From: Eleginops maclovinus
Lineage: Eukaryota; Chordata; Actinopteri; Perciformes; Eleginopidae
DNA length: 64,000 nt
NCBI RefSeq assembly: GCF_036324505.1
Contig: NC_086350.1
Location: 28,817,448-28,881,447, forward strand
Direction of reading: 5' to 3'
This document shows, in pieces, positions 22,801-36,882 of this stretch (position 1 is its first letter; each line of letters begins with the position of its first letter). The notes under the pieces are model-generated. The model was not told the origin of the DNA. It searched no databases and worked only from the letters and a program-made list of their open reading frames with translations. The position numbers were made by a program, and so were the translations under genes.

Positions 22801-23960
22801 TATTAAATGATGGTAAGCTGCACTGACACATGCTGTGTAATTGCATATCATCAATTTCTGACAGCATGAGCATAGGAGGGTAGGGAGGGAGGGAGGGAGA
22901 AAAAGAGGGGATGATGTTATGCTAATGAGAGAAAAGCCAGGCTGATGCGAGGCCCCCCTCTGCTGAGGCATCTGCTGTATAACACTGGAGATAGTATACA
23001 TAAACACACACAGGCACACACACAGGGATGCATGAGCACATGAAAAGACATCAAAGACACCAGGCAACTTGAGAGATCTGAAGGAGCCTCCTGCAACCAA
23101 ATACAGCGAGGCCTCCTTTATATTGCAAATGTCATTTGAAAGGGAGAGAGTTAAAAGGCCTCATTGCTATTGTCAACACTGAATTCATTAAGGTTCTTGA
23201 GTGAAATTAGCACTTAGAAACCACACAGAAAAAAAATAGGAAAAAAAGTTAAGCAGCAAAAGATAAATGCCTTAACTGTAGAATGTATTACTATAAGATT
23301 TGTGTTATGAGCCTACTTTGAAGTAGGTTTCAGAGCTATTTCCATGCACATATGTATGCTTGCATTGTGCACACACAGTGGATCAGCACATGATGGGATT
23401 CATCCCTATGATCAAAGCTGCCTGTGTAATCCCAAGAGGAGGGTTGTTCTCTGCAGCTGTATTCATTCAGGATGATTGCTCTGTCATCACTGATCACACC
23501 ACTACTGTAGATTACTGGAGGCTACCGTTAGCAAGAATAAGAGAGAATAGTTAGAAGAAGGACAGATATGGGCACAATTTAAGCAGAGGAACAACTGTAA
23601 GAGTGAGAGGAGAGGAGCAGAAGATCATTTATAATGAATAATAATATGCTATCTGGAGGAGTGAGAGAAAACATAGTGGCAGGGAAATAAGAAAATATAA
23701 ACAATAATATGTCTGCAGTTTATTAGAGGTTATTTTTGGTTTTCTGTCAAAGGAGTGAAGGGAGGCGGAAGAGAATATCTGAGCAGGTGCAACTGGTGGT
23801 TATAGTTATGTTTCTATAGGTAAATCAATTAAAAGACTGCTTATTATCCTTGGATGAAAAGAGAGAAAACCGAGAAAATAAGGGATGAATTAAGTTTTAT
23901 ATCTTTTCCTATTTGACAGTTTACAGAAAGGAAAGAACTGTATTAGTAAAACATTCCACG
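22801..23960. other. Non-coding stretch, possible conserved element
   Basis: No exon or transposon was recognised. The sequences around 22835-22875 and 23150-23220 are balanced in base composition and rich in homeobox-like TAATTGCATATC and CATTAAGG words, in the style of teleost conserved non-coding elements. Purine-rich repeats GGGAGGGAGG lie at 22878-22900. Nothing firmer can be said without alignment. Confidence 0.3.
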
Positions 23961-23967
23961 TAGTATA

Positions 23968-25559
23968 CAGTGGGGCAAAAAAGTATTTAGTCAGCCACCA
24001 ATTGTGCAAGTTCTCCCATTTAAAAAGATGAGAGATGCCTGTAATTTTTATCATAGGTATACCTCAACTATGAGAAAAAAAAATCCAGGAAATCACATTG
24101 TCTGATTTTTAAAGAATTTATTTCAAATGATTGTGGAAAATAAGTATTTGGTCAATAACAAAAGTTCATCTCAATACTTTGTTATTTACCCTTTGTTGGC
24201 AATGACAGAGGTCCAACGTTTTCTGTAAGTCTTCACAAGGTTTTCACACATTGTTGCTGGTATTTTGGCCCATTCCTCCATGCAGATCTCCTCTAAAGCA
24301 GTGATATTTTGGGGCTGTCGCTGGGCAACACAGACTTTCAACTCCCTCCAAAGATTTTGTATGGGGTTGAGATCTGGAGACGGGCTAGGCCACTCCAGGA
24401 CCTTGAAATGCTTTTTACGAAGCCACTCCTTCGTTGCCCTGGCGGTGTGTTTGGGATCATTGTCATGCTGAAAGACCCAGCCACGCTTCATCTTCAGTGC
24501 CCTTGCTGATGGAAGGAGGTTTTCACTCAAAATCTCACGATACATGGCCCCATTCATTCTTTCCTTTACATGGATCAGTCGTCCTGGTCCCTTTGCAGAA
24601 AAACAGCCCCAAAGCATGATGTTTCCACCCCCATGCTTCACAGTAGGTATGGTGTTCTTTGGATGCAACTCTGCATTCTTTCTCCTCCAAACACGACGAG
24701 TTGAGTTTTTACCAAAAAGTTCTATTTTGGTTTCGTATGACCATATGACATTCTCCCAATCCTCTTCTGGATCATCCAAATGCCCTCTAGCAAACTTCAG
24801 ACGGGCCTGGACAATGTACTGGCTTAAGCAGGGGGACACGTCTGGAACTGCAGGATTTAAGTCCCTGGCGGCGTAGTGTGTTACTGATGGTAGCCTCTGT
24901 TACTTTGGTCCCAGCTCTCTGCAGGTCATTCACTAGGTCCCAACGTGTGGTTCTGGGATTTTTGCTCACCGTTCTTGTGATCATTTTGACCCCACGGGGT
25001 GAGATCTTGCGTGGAGCCCCAGATCGAGGGAGATTAGCAGTGGTCTTGTATGTCTTCCATTTTCTAATAATTGCTCCCACAGTTGATTTCTTCACACCAA
25101 GCTGCTTACCTATTGCAGATTCAGTTTTCCCAGCCTGGTGCAGGTGCACAATGTTGTCTCTGGTCTCCTTTGACAGCTCTTTGGTCTTGGCCATAGTGGA
25201 GTTTGGAGTATGACTGTTTGAGGTTGTGGACAGGTGTCTTTTATACTGATAACGAGTTCAAAAAGGTGCCATTAATACAGGTAACGAGTGGAGGACAGAG
25301 GAGCCTCTTAAAGAAGAAGTTACAGGTCTGTGAGAGCCAGAAATCTTGCTTGTTTGTAGGTGACCAAATACTTATTTTACCGAGGAATTTACCAATTAAC
25401 TCATTAAAAATCAGACAATGTGATTTTCTGGATTTTTTTTCTCATTTTGCCTCTCATAGTTGAGGTATACCTATGATGGAAATTACAGGCCTCTCTCATC
25501 TTTTTAAATGGGAGAACTTGCACAATTGGTGGCTGACTAAATACTTTTTTGCCCCACTG
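23968..25559 (-). mobile_element. Tc1/mariner element, 1592 bp
   Basis: Long, nearly identical inverted repeats of about 150 bp or more begin CAGTGGGGCAAAAAAGTATT at 23968 and end with the complement at 25559. TA dinucleotides flank both ends (23966-23967, 25560-25561), the Tc1/mariner target. The transposase gene lies on the minus strand and is broken. Length matches intact fish Tc1 elements (about 1.6 kb), so this is a full-length but dead copy. Confidence 0.97.
24186..25194 (-). pseudogene. Tc1 transposase, frameshifted and with a lost catalytic Asp
   Basis: The start codon at 25194 opens [20 protein letters not shown] and a paired helix-turn-helix DNA-binding region. After [14 protein letters not shown] the frame shifts (about 24800-24840). 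The catalytic part continues from 24839 to 24186. The block that normally reads W-S-D-E-T reads [13 protein letters not shown], so the first catalytic Asp is Tyr. The second Asp ([12 protein letters not shown]) and the third acidic residue ([15 protein letters not shown]) are present. Either lesion alone would inactivate it. Confidence 0.95.
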
Positions 25560-25672
25560 TATATACATTTGCAATTATAAAAGAACATGGATGGCCATGA
25601 CAACAGATGTATTCCTCTTTTAAGGGCAGCCTCTCTTTATAGATTCAAGCAGCTTGTTGTGAGAATGTAGAT

Positions 25673-27359
25673 CAGGGGGGTCCAGACTTTTTTCCCTGAG
25701 GGCCTAGGGGTGCTAATGATTCACAAACATTTCGGTTCGGGACGTACCTCAGTTTTTAGGATTAATTGTATGTAGTTCTACAAACTTTACATTTTCTCTG
25801 CTAATAATAGCAACAACACCACAAAGATCCAACTATAATTCTGTATGTTATTATGGATAGAACATAAACATCTGTGAAATTAATGGTATTTTTATTTGTT
25901 TAGGGAAAAATTAAACAAATTGCAAACAGAATAAAATTAATAAAAAAATTAAATTAAAATTGCTTCATTTAATATTGTAGCATTCGCAGCTCCACCGCAT
26001 GGCTGGCTAGCTAGTTGAATAAGGAGGACATGGAGGATCCAGTTGAACCAGAGAACCGGGTTTTATTACCCTCATCACAGACTCAACCCCTGGGTTGGAA
26101 GACTGCCCAAAACAACAAAAACAGGCTAGACTATCTAGGTGGCGCATGTTCTTCTCCCCAATTGTCTTTCTCTCTTCTTCTTCACCTTCCTCAATCTCCG
26201 CAGCTCTACACTCTTCTTCTACTCTCTTAATTCCCACCCGCTTTTTCTACCCGCCCTGTCCAGCTAACTAGGGCGAAGAGAGCAGAACAAATGTTATTGC
26301 AAGTTAGAAACGTATTTGGTTCGATAAAATCTGCAAGATAACTTTGATGTAGCAATAATAAATAATAAATACATTATTATTAAAAGTATTCTAACAAAGC
26401 GCAACCAATGTTTGTTTACAACTTCCTCCCAAGTGGGAGGTGGGTTTGCACTTCAGTCATTTTTCTTTTGGTACCGGTGATATTCACGTTCGGGTGAATC
26501 CTTTGTGTGCAAGTTTGATTTATTGCCAGCCGCGTAATCACTTTGACATGTCGCCATATCGACTGTTCCTCATACAACTGACTAAATTCCAACGCACCCC
26601 TGGACGCAACCCTGACCAGCTCTCATAGTAGGCTCTCGTCCAATGAAATGAAGTGGTTGCTCTATGACGTTGAACCCAATGTGAACAAATTACACTGAAC
26701 GCAGCGAAAGAACGCAGCACCTGAAATTACTTCCAAAAAGTTTTTCACATGCTACATTTTTTACGTTCAACGTTATATACGTTTGGTACACTTCAGTAAC
26801 CACGTGTACCGAACCAAAGGGCCCATACCGAATATTTTCGGTACGAATACGTATACCGTTACACCCCTATGAGGGCCACATACAGAAAATCCCATGAAGG
26901 ACTGGGCCACTTTCTAGAGGTGAGGTATATTGCCTCATAAATTGAGTTATAAGTTAGCAAAATCAATCAAATGTAGTTTCCTGCCTACAGCATGCATCAG
27001 GGACACCTTGGTAGCACTTGATCTTTTAGGTATCGAACCGCTGACCTTCAGGTACCCATGCTAAATCCCTATGGTCTTCGCCACCACCACCTAAGGGGAA
27101 ACAGGAAGGGTACATTCTCAACTAAGATTAGTTAGAAAACGTTTTCAACTTTAATTGACAAATTTATGTGAAATGGGGCTTATGAATACTACTGTGTAAT
27201 ATATGTATACATATATATTTAAAAAGTACAATATACAGTAAGACAAGCAGAAGTTTCATGTGTGGGCCATATTCCATTATACTTATAGAATCTGCTGATC
27301 GGCAATTCAAAATGGACCACGGGCCACATTTGTCCCGGGCCGTAGTTTGGACACCCCAT
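25673..27359. mobile_element. hAT MITE of the CAGGGG family, interrupted
   Basis: The left end CAGGGGGGTCCAGACTTTTT starts at 25673. The right end CGTAGTTTGGACACCCC lies before 27359. Flanking octamers ATGTAGAT (25665-25672) and ATATAGAT (27360-27367) match at 7 of 8 bases. Internal words (GTTATAAGTTAGCAAAATC) are shared with the MITE at 22105-22627. It was interrupted by a second hAT (25705-26869) and by about 130 bp of SINE-like sequence near 26975-27105 that is absent from the sister copy. Confidence 0.88.
25705..26869. mobile_element. hAT element nested in the MITE, 1165 bp
   Basis: Termini TAGGGGTGCTAATGATTC and CCGTTACACCCCTA are inverted repeats. They are flanked by a perfect TGAGGGCC duplication (25697-25704 and 26870-26877) taken from the MITE's own GAGGGCC end. 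CGGTACG-rich motifs lie just inside the right end. No transposase domain was recognised in its short frames. Confidence 0.92.
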
Positions 27360-27655
27360 ATATAGATTGATAAAGGTTTGAGTTGACTTATGGGAAGATA
27401 TAAATACGTTTTTACATTTACATTTATCATCTGGCATGTTAGTCAAAACAAAACGTCTCTGTTTAGCGGTTGGAGACCCTGTCGTTGTACAGTAGTTCAG
27501 CTAAGATTTAAGAGAACACAGGTGCTAATATAGCTGTTGTCAGAACGTGAAGTACTCTTGTTGCTTTCCAATTCCAGCTCTTCAATTCTGAATTGTGAGA
27601 ATGTTATTTCTTGTAGCCATTGAGGAACACAGATAATATATTTATATCAACTTTT

Positions 27656-28171
27656 GGTAACACTTGAATACTTGAATAACACTGACATAACATTGTCATA
27701 ACCATGACATGACATCTGTCTTAAACATTAATGAATACTTATGACAGTTGTCGTTAAGTGACATTCGGTAAGTTATGTCACTTTTGATGCAAAGGTGACA
27801 TTGTTTGAGATGTCCTTGTTATGACAACTTGACATAAACCAAGTCAACAAAATAAACATGTCATAGAAGACATCCATATATGACGGTTTAATGTCGCGCT
27901 AAGATATCAAGCTAAACATTTTTCTTAAGTTTGACAGTTAGGTCTGCTATGACATGTTTATGACAGGTTTGGTTCTCTTGGTTTATGTGAAGTTGTCATA
28001 ACAAGGACATCTCAAACAATGTCACCTTTGCATCAAAAGTGACATAACTTACCGAATGACACTTAACAACAACTGTCATAAGTATTCATTAATGTTTATG
28101 ACAGGTGTCATGTCATGGTTATGACAATGTTATGTCAGTCTTATGAACACCCATTCAAGTAAAGTGTTACC
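27656..28171. mobile_element. Palindromic hAT-like MITE, 516 bp
   Basis: The two halves are long inverted copies of each other. The left half has GGTAACACTT, GACATAACATTGTCATAACC and GATGCAAAGGTGACATTG; the right half repeats these in reverse order and complement. The whole could fold into a hairpin with arms of about 200 bp. The flanking duplication CAACTTTT (27648-27655 and 28172-28179) is perfect and 8 bp long. No coding capacity. Confidence 0.93.
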
Positions 28172-28179
28172 CAACTTTT

Positions 28180-30202
<2,023 letters not shown>

Positions 30203-31589
30203 CAAGGGGTGTGTGAGTTTACCGTTCCTCCTCATTTGGCTTAGCCTGTTTGGATTAGTGTCACCAGCTAGGGGCCAGACCTTAGCCTCCAAGGCCCTCC
30301 TATAAAACAAGTGTGTGTGTGTGTGGGTGCGTTTGTGCATGCGCTCTCTTGTGTGTCTTTGTGTTAACGCATAACTCTTACTCTCAGCCGTGCAGGTTCA
30401 CATGCGATCTGGAATTTCCTGTTCTCACAGACCATCCCCATCATTTTTCCTTTTCAAGGTTTGGTGCTACAATATCAATCATCAATGTTTCCCACCATCA
30501 AAACAAGGACCATTTGTGGCCTTCTTTTTATATTTGACAAGTAGTAGGTTAACTTAATAGTCAAAATGTTAAAGGCTGGACTCTTTGCTACTTTGTTATT
30601 GAGTTATTCTGAAGACGCTTAAATGTCATGAGCTCGGAAACAGAGATCAAACATTTAGTCATTGAAGGTAGTATTTGGCGTGATACTGTTTCATAACTGT
30701 AAATACATTTTGAGCAAATTTCATAATTTGTATGTTTTAGCGTAAGCATATCCAAACGATGGAAGAACATTCTCAACCTTCTGTTCTTTAAAGAATGTTT
30801 AAAGAAGATAACTGCGATCTGTATGAAACGCATTTCTCAAAAAAGTGACTTTGCGAGTGCACACTGAATAATTGACGGGCAAATAATTTAAATGAAAGTG
30901 AGGATTCATATCACTGTCGTAAAGCTCAGCTGGGAGAGACTGACAGTCTCCATCTTCTTCTGAGGATCATCACGTCGGCTTGATGATAAGTTATAGGCTA
31001 TCCTAATGATAATAGAACAGAGGCTAGGTGTTCGGTGTCATAGATCACTTTGTTGGAATAGCTTTGTCCTGGGTGAAATGTATTTATCACGGTCTATGTA
31101 GTTTAGCTCTTCTTCACTTTGGCTGTGCTTCTTTCTCTTTCTGTTTCACTTTGTGTCTGTTTCTTTTTACAGTAATTTTAGTTGCTTTTCAATGAATGTT
31201 TTATTATTCCAATTTCGGCAATCATCATTTCACAGACCCAAATGTTCCTGACAATATAAGGGCCCTTCATCATATTTGATATTTGAACACAGAGGTCTTT
31301 TCAGGTTTATTCTATTGATCTTAGCTGTTGGTTCCCTTGGGCAAGTTGTAACAGTGATGATTAGTCTAGTCAAGCTGTTACCCAGGAATGTAGTCATACT
31401 GGATAACTGCAGGTATGAGGGTGTAGTGTAACAATGAAGCCCTGCAGGATCCTTCTGGCTCAATCCCTGCCTCTTTCAACCTCATACAACTGAACTCTGT
31501 TCTCATTAATGTTGCAAAGGCAACATTTCTTTCATATTTTGGTCACTATTTCAAACATGTGGCTAACATTTAAGACACAGATGAAAATT

Positions 31590-32390
31590 GCAAAGGCAAG
31601 GCAAGTTTATTTATACAGCACCTTTCAAGACAATTCAAAGTGCTTTACACACATGGAAAACATTAAGAGCATTAAGAAACGTGTAACCCTGTAACACAAT
31701 ACAGGGCATGGAACATAAATTAGAAATAAAAAGAAGAAATAAACAATTCTAAAATAAAAACCTAAATAAACCCACATTAGAGAAAAGATATACAGTTGAC
31801 TATGAAGATAAATAATCCACGAACTGTCAGACAAGTAAAAACTATTGAAATGAACAACTGCTGATGACAGAGCCAGCTTTCTTAATCAGTGCTTGTGTGT
31901 TTAAAAGTAGTTGGAGTAGCAGCGGACCTGCAGGGTTCTGGGAGTTTGTTCCAGATATTTGGAGCATAATAACTGAACGCTGCTTCTCCTTGTTTAGTTC
32001 TGACTCTGGGACAGAAAGCGGACCCGTCCCAGAGGACCTGAGAGTTCTGGATGATTCATAATGTAGCAGGAGATCAGAAATTGATTTTAAGCTAAAACCA
32101 TTTAATGCTTTATAAACCAGCAGCAGAACTTAGAAATCAGTTCAATGAAAGACGTACTTTTATTAATACCTGTGGGGAAATTCGAGAATTCTGCATTTGA
32201 CCCCGTGTTAGGAGCAGTGGGCTGCCATATGTAGGGAACAGTGCCTTGCTCAGGAACACCACGGTAGCACTTGGCATTTCCCAGGCCAAGCCCCTAACCA
32301 ATTTTTCACCACCGCCCTTCAGACAGGAAGCCAGTGTAAAGACCTCGGAACTGGAGTGATGTGATCGACTCTGTCAGTGTCAGTGAAAAT
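31590..32390. repeat. Composite of common fish interspersed repeats
   Basis: A block starting AAGGCAAGGCAAGTTTATTT (31592) with TTTCAAGACAATTCAAAGTG resembles a widespread teleost repeat. It is followed by its continuation with GTTCTGGGAGTTTGTTCCAG and, near 32180-32330, an inserted piece with TTCTGCATTTGACCCC and CTTGCTCAGGAACACC, another common fish repeat. I cannot assign superfamilies. No coding content. Confidence 0.5.
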
Positions 32391-33835
32391 GAATGGTGGA
32401 CCTTTCATTTCACACAAGACACAAACACCAGACACCCCCACCCCCATTCATCCCTTGTTATTTCTTTATTTGGACCTCGGAAATTCTTTAACTGTAATTG
32501 ATAACCATGTAAAAGAAATAGAAACTCCACACTTCTTCTAACAGGACTGAATCAACAACAACAAAACTCTTGCCATGAATGTTTTCTTTTGCTTCCATGT
32601 TTTGTCAGAGCATTCTAAAGGTTTGAAAGTGAGTACAGGAACGTGTTGTGGTGTGTTGTGTTATGAATACTCTGACTTGTCTGTTGTTTTTCTACTCTTC
32701 CTGTGACTATTTTCGACCGTGTGCTAGTTCTGTCATGGAAAGAATCAGTCTGTGCTTGAGGGCACTCCTCAGGTTCCTCACATTTTTAGCTGGATACAGT
32801 TAATAACATTACGCTGATGACAGCATTGGGTCTTTTAAAGGACAAAGATTTTAACTCATGTTTGAATGTTCACATTACTGTTTACTACACTCACGATGAA
32901 CTTTGACTGGAAGACATGTGTTGTTTTGCATTATGGTTCCTCATTGAGGGCCAAATATATTGCAGCAGAAATAAAAAAACAAGTTGACTGTGATGACCAG
33001 AGTAAACAAAACAGAACAAGGAGAACATAACCAGATAATATATAGAGAGAGCAGAAAACAGAGCCATGTTTCAGAGTGAAGCACTTCAGCAGGACAGGGT
33101 CCATACAGAGCAGAGCTGTTAAGCACATCAGTTAAGCTGAGGGGGAGTCACATGAGAAAATGTATATTGTAGCACCCCAGCAGCCATGTATCAGGCACAG
33201 ATTTTTTACCATGGATTGCATACCAGTGAAAAGGCAAAGAAAGTGGAGGAAGTGGTATTGCATTGACTGGAGACCACTGGAAATCAGCAGGGAGGGAAGG
33301 CATTTTGCAGAAGCATGTGCTAGCCAGTTACTTGATGTTACACAAGAGTGAGAGTTAGAGGATGTGGTCAACTCTCTTGGAACAGATAGTGCTGAATTTA
33401 AACATATATACACTTTATATAATCTTAATGATTGTATATTAGAAGAATGTACTGATACCTCTTTATAACAATGAACAGTAGTTTGCTGTAGTGAGAACAT
33501 TGACTCCTGTTGACTTAGGAGACAAAGCTATCATTACTGAAGCTGTAAAAACGTGTCAAATATTGTCGTAGTTTGACAAATCATTTTTTGGATTGTGTCT
33601 TATTTCATATCTGTTTCTGCATCTACTGACATGACACATTTAAATTAAGAAATACAGACGTTCATCATACTTCAGGAGAAGACCCTACCATTCAACAAAG
33701 AGTCATGTCTGCATGCAACGCAAAATAATGCACATTCATTTTTGTCTCAATGTTGCAAACGATACGGAACTAAATAATCACAAGTCTAAAGACAAGCTTC
33801 AAAACATGATGTTACAGTGTAATCACCGTTACACA
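32391..33835. other. Non-coding stretch, nothing recognised
   Basis: No exon, transposon end or RNA gene could be supported. A 63-codon + strand frame at 33160-33351 has no recognisable domain or splice context. Confidence 0.45.
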
Positions 33836-33836
33836 T

Positions 33837-33925
<89 letters not shown>
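33837..33925. repeat. (GCAC)n / (AC)n compound microsatellite
   Basis: About 16 tetranucleotide GCAC units (33837-33900) run directly into an (AC)n run (33901-33925). Such adjacency is common where one motif evolved from the other by a point change that then spread. Confidence 0.97.
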
Positions 33926-33929
<4 letters not shown>

Positions 33930-34514
33930 AAGGCACTGTTGTTTTAGTGGTGTGGAGTCAGTCTGTCGTAGTTCCTGAATTGTGCTGTCGCCCTCTGTCT
34001 CAACAAGACTAATATGGAGCCATTTTAAACGTAAAGTACTAAACCTTTTTTAAATCCACATATCTGAATGACCATGGTGCATGTTCGCATAAGTCCATTG
34101 GCTGTGTTTAATGCAGATTGTCAGCCATCGTGATTAGCACTGCTGCTATAAAAGTTGCTGCTGATGTAGCTGAGCATTAGGGTGCTCTGTAGAGAGTTCA
34201 ATACCCCGAGGCGTCAGTAGATTACTTCATGGCCCGTCCCTTTGATTTCAGAGTGTTGACGTCTATTTGTCTATAAGTAAGCATGACAGCATAAAAAAGG
34301 GATGAGAGCCTTGAAGGAGAGATGGCAGAGAAAGGGGAGTGCACGGCAAGGGAAAAATGACAGGATGGAGGAAGAGCGGAGTGAACAGAAGGAAAGAAGG
34401 ATGGAGCGGAGCCAGAGGAGGTGATGTCGGGTGAAAAGTCCTCCTGCTAAGAGGAATAGTGTCTGTCTAATTGGCTCTCAACATGCATATTGAAATTTGC
34501 TATATAGTTATATT

Positions 34515-34719
34515 CAGGGCCGCCCCTCCCTATACGCAGAACAGGCGCAGTGCATATGGCCTCATATTGTGCTGGGGGCCTCGTCTTATGGACGTCGTAT
34601 TACAGGTCACATTTGAGACAGAAAGGACGTCTGTCATCTGGGTTGGGTTTTTTTTTACGAACTGGGGGGGGGGGGGGGGGCCCTCATGACAACATTTTGC
34701 ATAGGGCCGGGCAGCACTG
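34515..34719. mobile_element. Short hAT MITE, 205 bp
   Basis: Ends CAGGGCCGCCCCTCCCTATA and TAGGGCCGGGCAGCACTG form inverted repeats. They are flanked by a perfect GTTATATT duplication (34507-34514 and 34720-34727). An 18-bp poly-G run lies inside (about 34663-34680). No coding content. Confidence 0.92.
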
Positions 34720-34882
34720 GTTATATTACATGAATGTATGTATAAATGAACACTGACACAAAACTCTGCAAAATGTATTTAGAAATAGCCCCACATGAAG
34801 CAGAGTTTCATTTGATATTGACTTAAGAGGAATTTGGTGGATGTGCTAAAAGGCTAATACCTTATTACCAATTTTATTTTAG

Positions 34883-34991
34883 TTTCAAGATCAGAACACC
34901 TTAGATCTGGCCCTTTCCACCATCACCATGGAAACAGAGGCTAGTCACATGCTGGAGGCAGCCCTGGAGCAGATGGATGACATCATCGCAG
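34883..34991 (+). CDS. ppfibp2: Liprin-beta exon with the translation start
   Basis: The exon follows a polypyrimidine tract and AG at 34881-34882 and ends with GCAG before GTATGAG. Its first 45 bases are untranslated. The ATG at 34928 sits in a near-ideal context (CACCATGG) and encodes METEASHMLEAALEQMDDII before splitting a Gly codon in phase 1. From memory, the extreme N-terminus of liprin-beta proteins begins with an Asp/Ala-Ser-x-x-Leu-x-Ala-Ala-Leu-Glu-Gln-Met-Asp motif. The Ala-Ser-His start favours PPFIBP2 over PPFIBP1. Liprin-beta proteins are cytoplasmic scaffolds that bind liprin-alpha and each other through coiled coils and C-terminal SAM domains. Confidence 0.85.
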
Positions 34992-36179
34992 GTATGAGCT
35001 ACAAAGTAGCAGCATTGTTTTTGTGTATTCACTCCCATATTAGTTTTTGGAAAATCTTCAGCATTTTCAGAATTTGACAATCATGTATCATCTGTATTAT
35101 CTTGAGTTGATAAGTGGAAGACACAGGACCAACAACCAGCACCATTCTTTACAATCATATCGACCTATCCCGGCAAAACCCAGAAAGGAAGCTTCTCATT
35201 CAAACTAAATCAAAGCCTGTAGGCGTCACCAGAGAGGCTTCTACGCTCTTACATTGAGTTCATATACTACCACTACAATGTTATTCCATACAAAAGATTA
35301 AAAAAAGTATACCATGACAAGTATCCAAATTAGTACGAATAAATAGTAAAACTCACCATGCTGACTATTAGAGTCTTGATGCTCCTTATGTGTTATGTGA
35401 TTCTTCTCAGCTCACAGTGGTTCTTCTCATTTGCTGAAATGTATTCATTTTATTGAATATATGTTTGGGAATTGAGGAGTTCAGTAAAGCTGTAACTGTC
35501 GCACAAAAAAAAGTTGACTTGTGAAATGCATTTAATATGCATTTAATAAGTTTCTAAAATAAATTTGAACTTAAGCACAAGCACACTCAAAAGTACATGT
35601 ACTCTCCAATTTAGACTGGATTTGCTTCCACCACAATTATCCTTATATAAAGGGGAGGATGTGAGCAGTATAAGAAAGGATAAGGATATAATTAAAACAA
35701 ATTAGAAATGAAGCAAAACCTTTCTGGATGAATATCAAATAAGTCACACATTCAGAACAATATTGGCAACCTTACATTAGAAAGTTGTTAGTTTATTACT
35801 GGTAGATTATATTCTCTGTATTACACACACCTGCATCACATCACATTAGCCTGCTATCTACGCTCCTGTCTCACAACACCTCTTTGCCCGATTGTTTCTT
35901 CACTTTCTACATGTAAGATTTTCCCACACTTTTTCCGGACCGATTTCTCGTTGCCATCTTTGCCTGTTTTGGACCTAGCTGTTATCTGGATTCCCCATTG
36001 AACGCCTCAGCATTCTATCCCCGACCTCGATTCCAGCCCGTATGTTTTCAGGTTCCTGTTTGCCTGTTCTGGTGGCTGCTAGGCGCTTCACCGGTTTGTG
36101 TTCCATTGTGACTTCTCAACCCCTGACTTTCTCAATTCCTGCTGTGGATTTATCCTGCCCTGAACTGAGAGGCGCTCCT

Positions 36180-36882
36180 GGCTAGGTGCCGCTCCTCCGT
36201 ACCTCGGCTGGCAGCAAACATTTGTTCATGCTGCTGGAGAGCATGCTCGATCGGAGCGAGGCAGTTCTGTGGTGATGCACTGCACGCTCAATCCAGTGCT
36301 CAATTGCAGTTTGCAACGTCCAACACAAAATCTCCTACGGAAACTCTCAGGAGAACTGATGTTGCCTTTGTGAGCTGACCAGATTCTGCAGCGAAGGATG
36401 GCCCTCGCTCAGTCTGCGACTCCTGCTTCCTCTCCAGCACATCCTCCTCCCCCAGTACATCCACCAGCCCATCAGGAGGAGCACCTGAGCCTCAGGTTGG
36501 CACACCGGAGAGATATGCTGGAGAACCCGAGGGTTGTTACCCTTTCATCACCAACTGCTCTATCCTCTTCACTCTGCACCCTTGCATCGTTTATTGCATC
36601 TGGGGCTAGCATCATGGATGAGAAAAAACTCGCCAACTTGGGATCGGGCGGATACCTCTGCCTGGTCCTATGCCGGCCATTGCTCTGGATAGACATTTAT
36701 TGGGGAGGGTCACTCATCATACAACACTAGTACGCAGTTGTTCCCTAACTGTCTTCAGATCCTGGTTCCAGCCTTCCAGTTGATCTTTCAGGGGTGCCGC
36801 TGGATTATCACCACTTCAGGGAGGTATTCAGCAAAACTAAGGTGACCTCCCTGACACCAAACCGCCCGTCAGACTGTGATAG
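36180..36882 (+). pseudogene. Ty3/gypsy relic: gag piece joined to reverse transcriptase start
   Basis: Frames near 36450-36560 read EPQVGTPERYAGEPEGCYPF then ITNCSILFTLHP, the capsid-like gag region common in fish Ty3/gypsy elements. After an internal deletion, 36760-36882 reads VDLSGVPLDYHHFREVFSK then LTPNRPSDCD, the entry to the gypsy pol region before the reverse transcriptase. The sequence stops abruptly at about 36882, where the minus-strand KIAA1586-like hAT begins. Many frame breaks are present, and no LTR was identified. Confidence 0.75.

Noticed and set aside
33160..33351. A 63-codon + strand ORF rich in Arg and Lys
   Set aside because: No domain, splice border or similarity that I recognise supports it as a gene.
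34471..34689. ORF ending in a Gly run
   Set aside because: It spans a hAT MITE and its poly-G tract.
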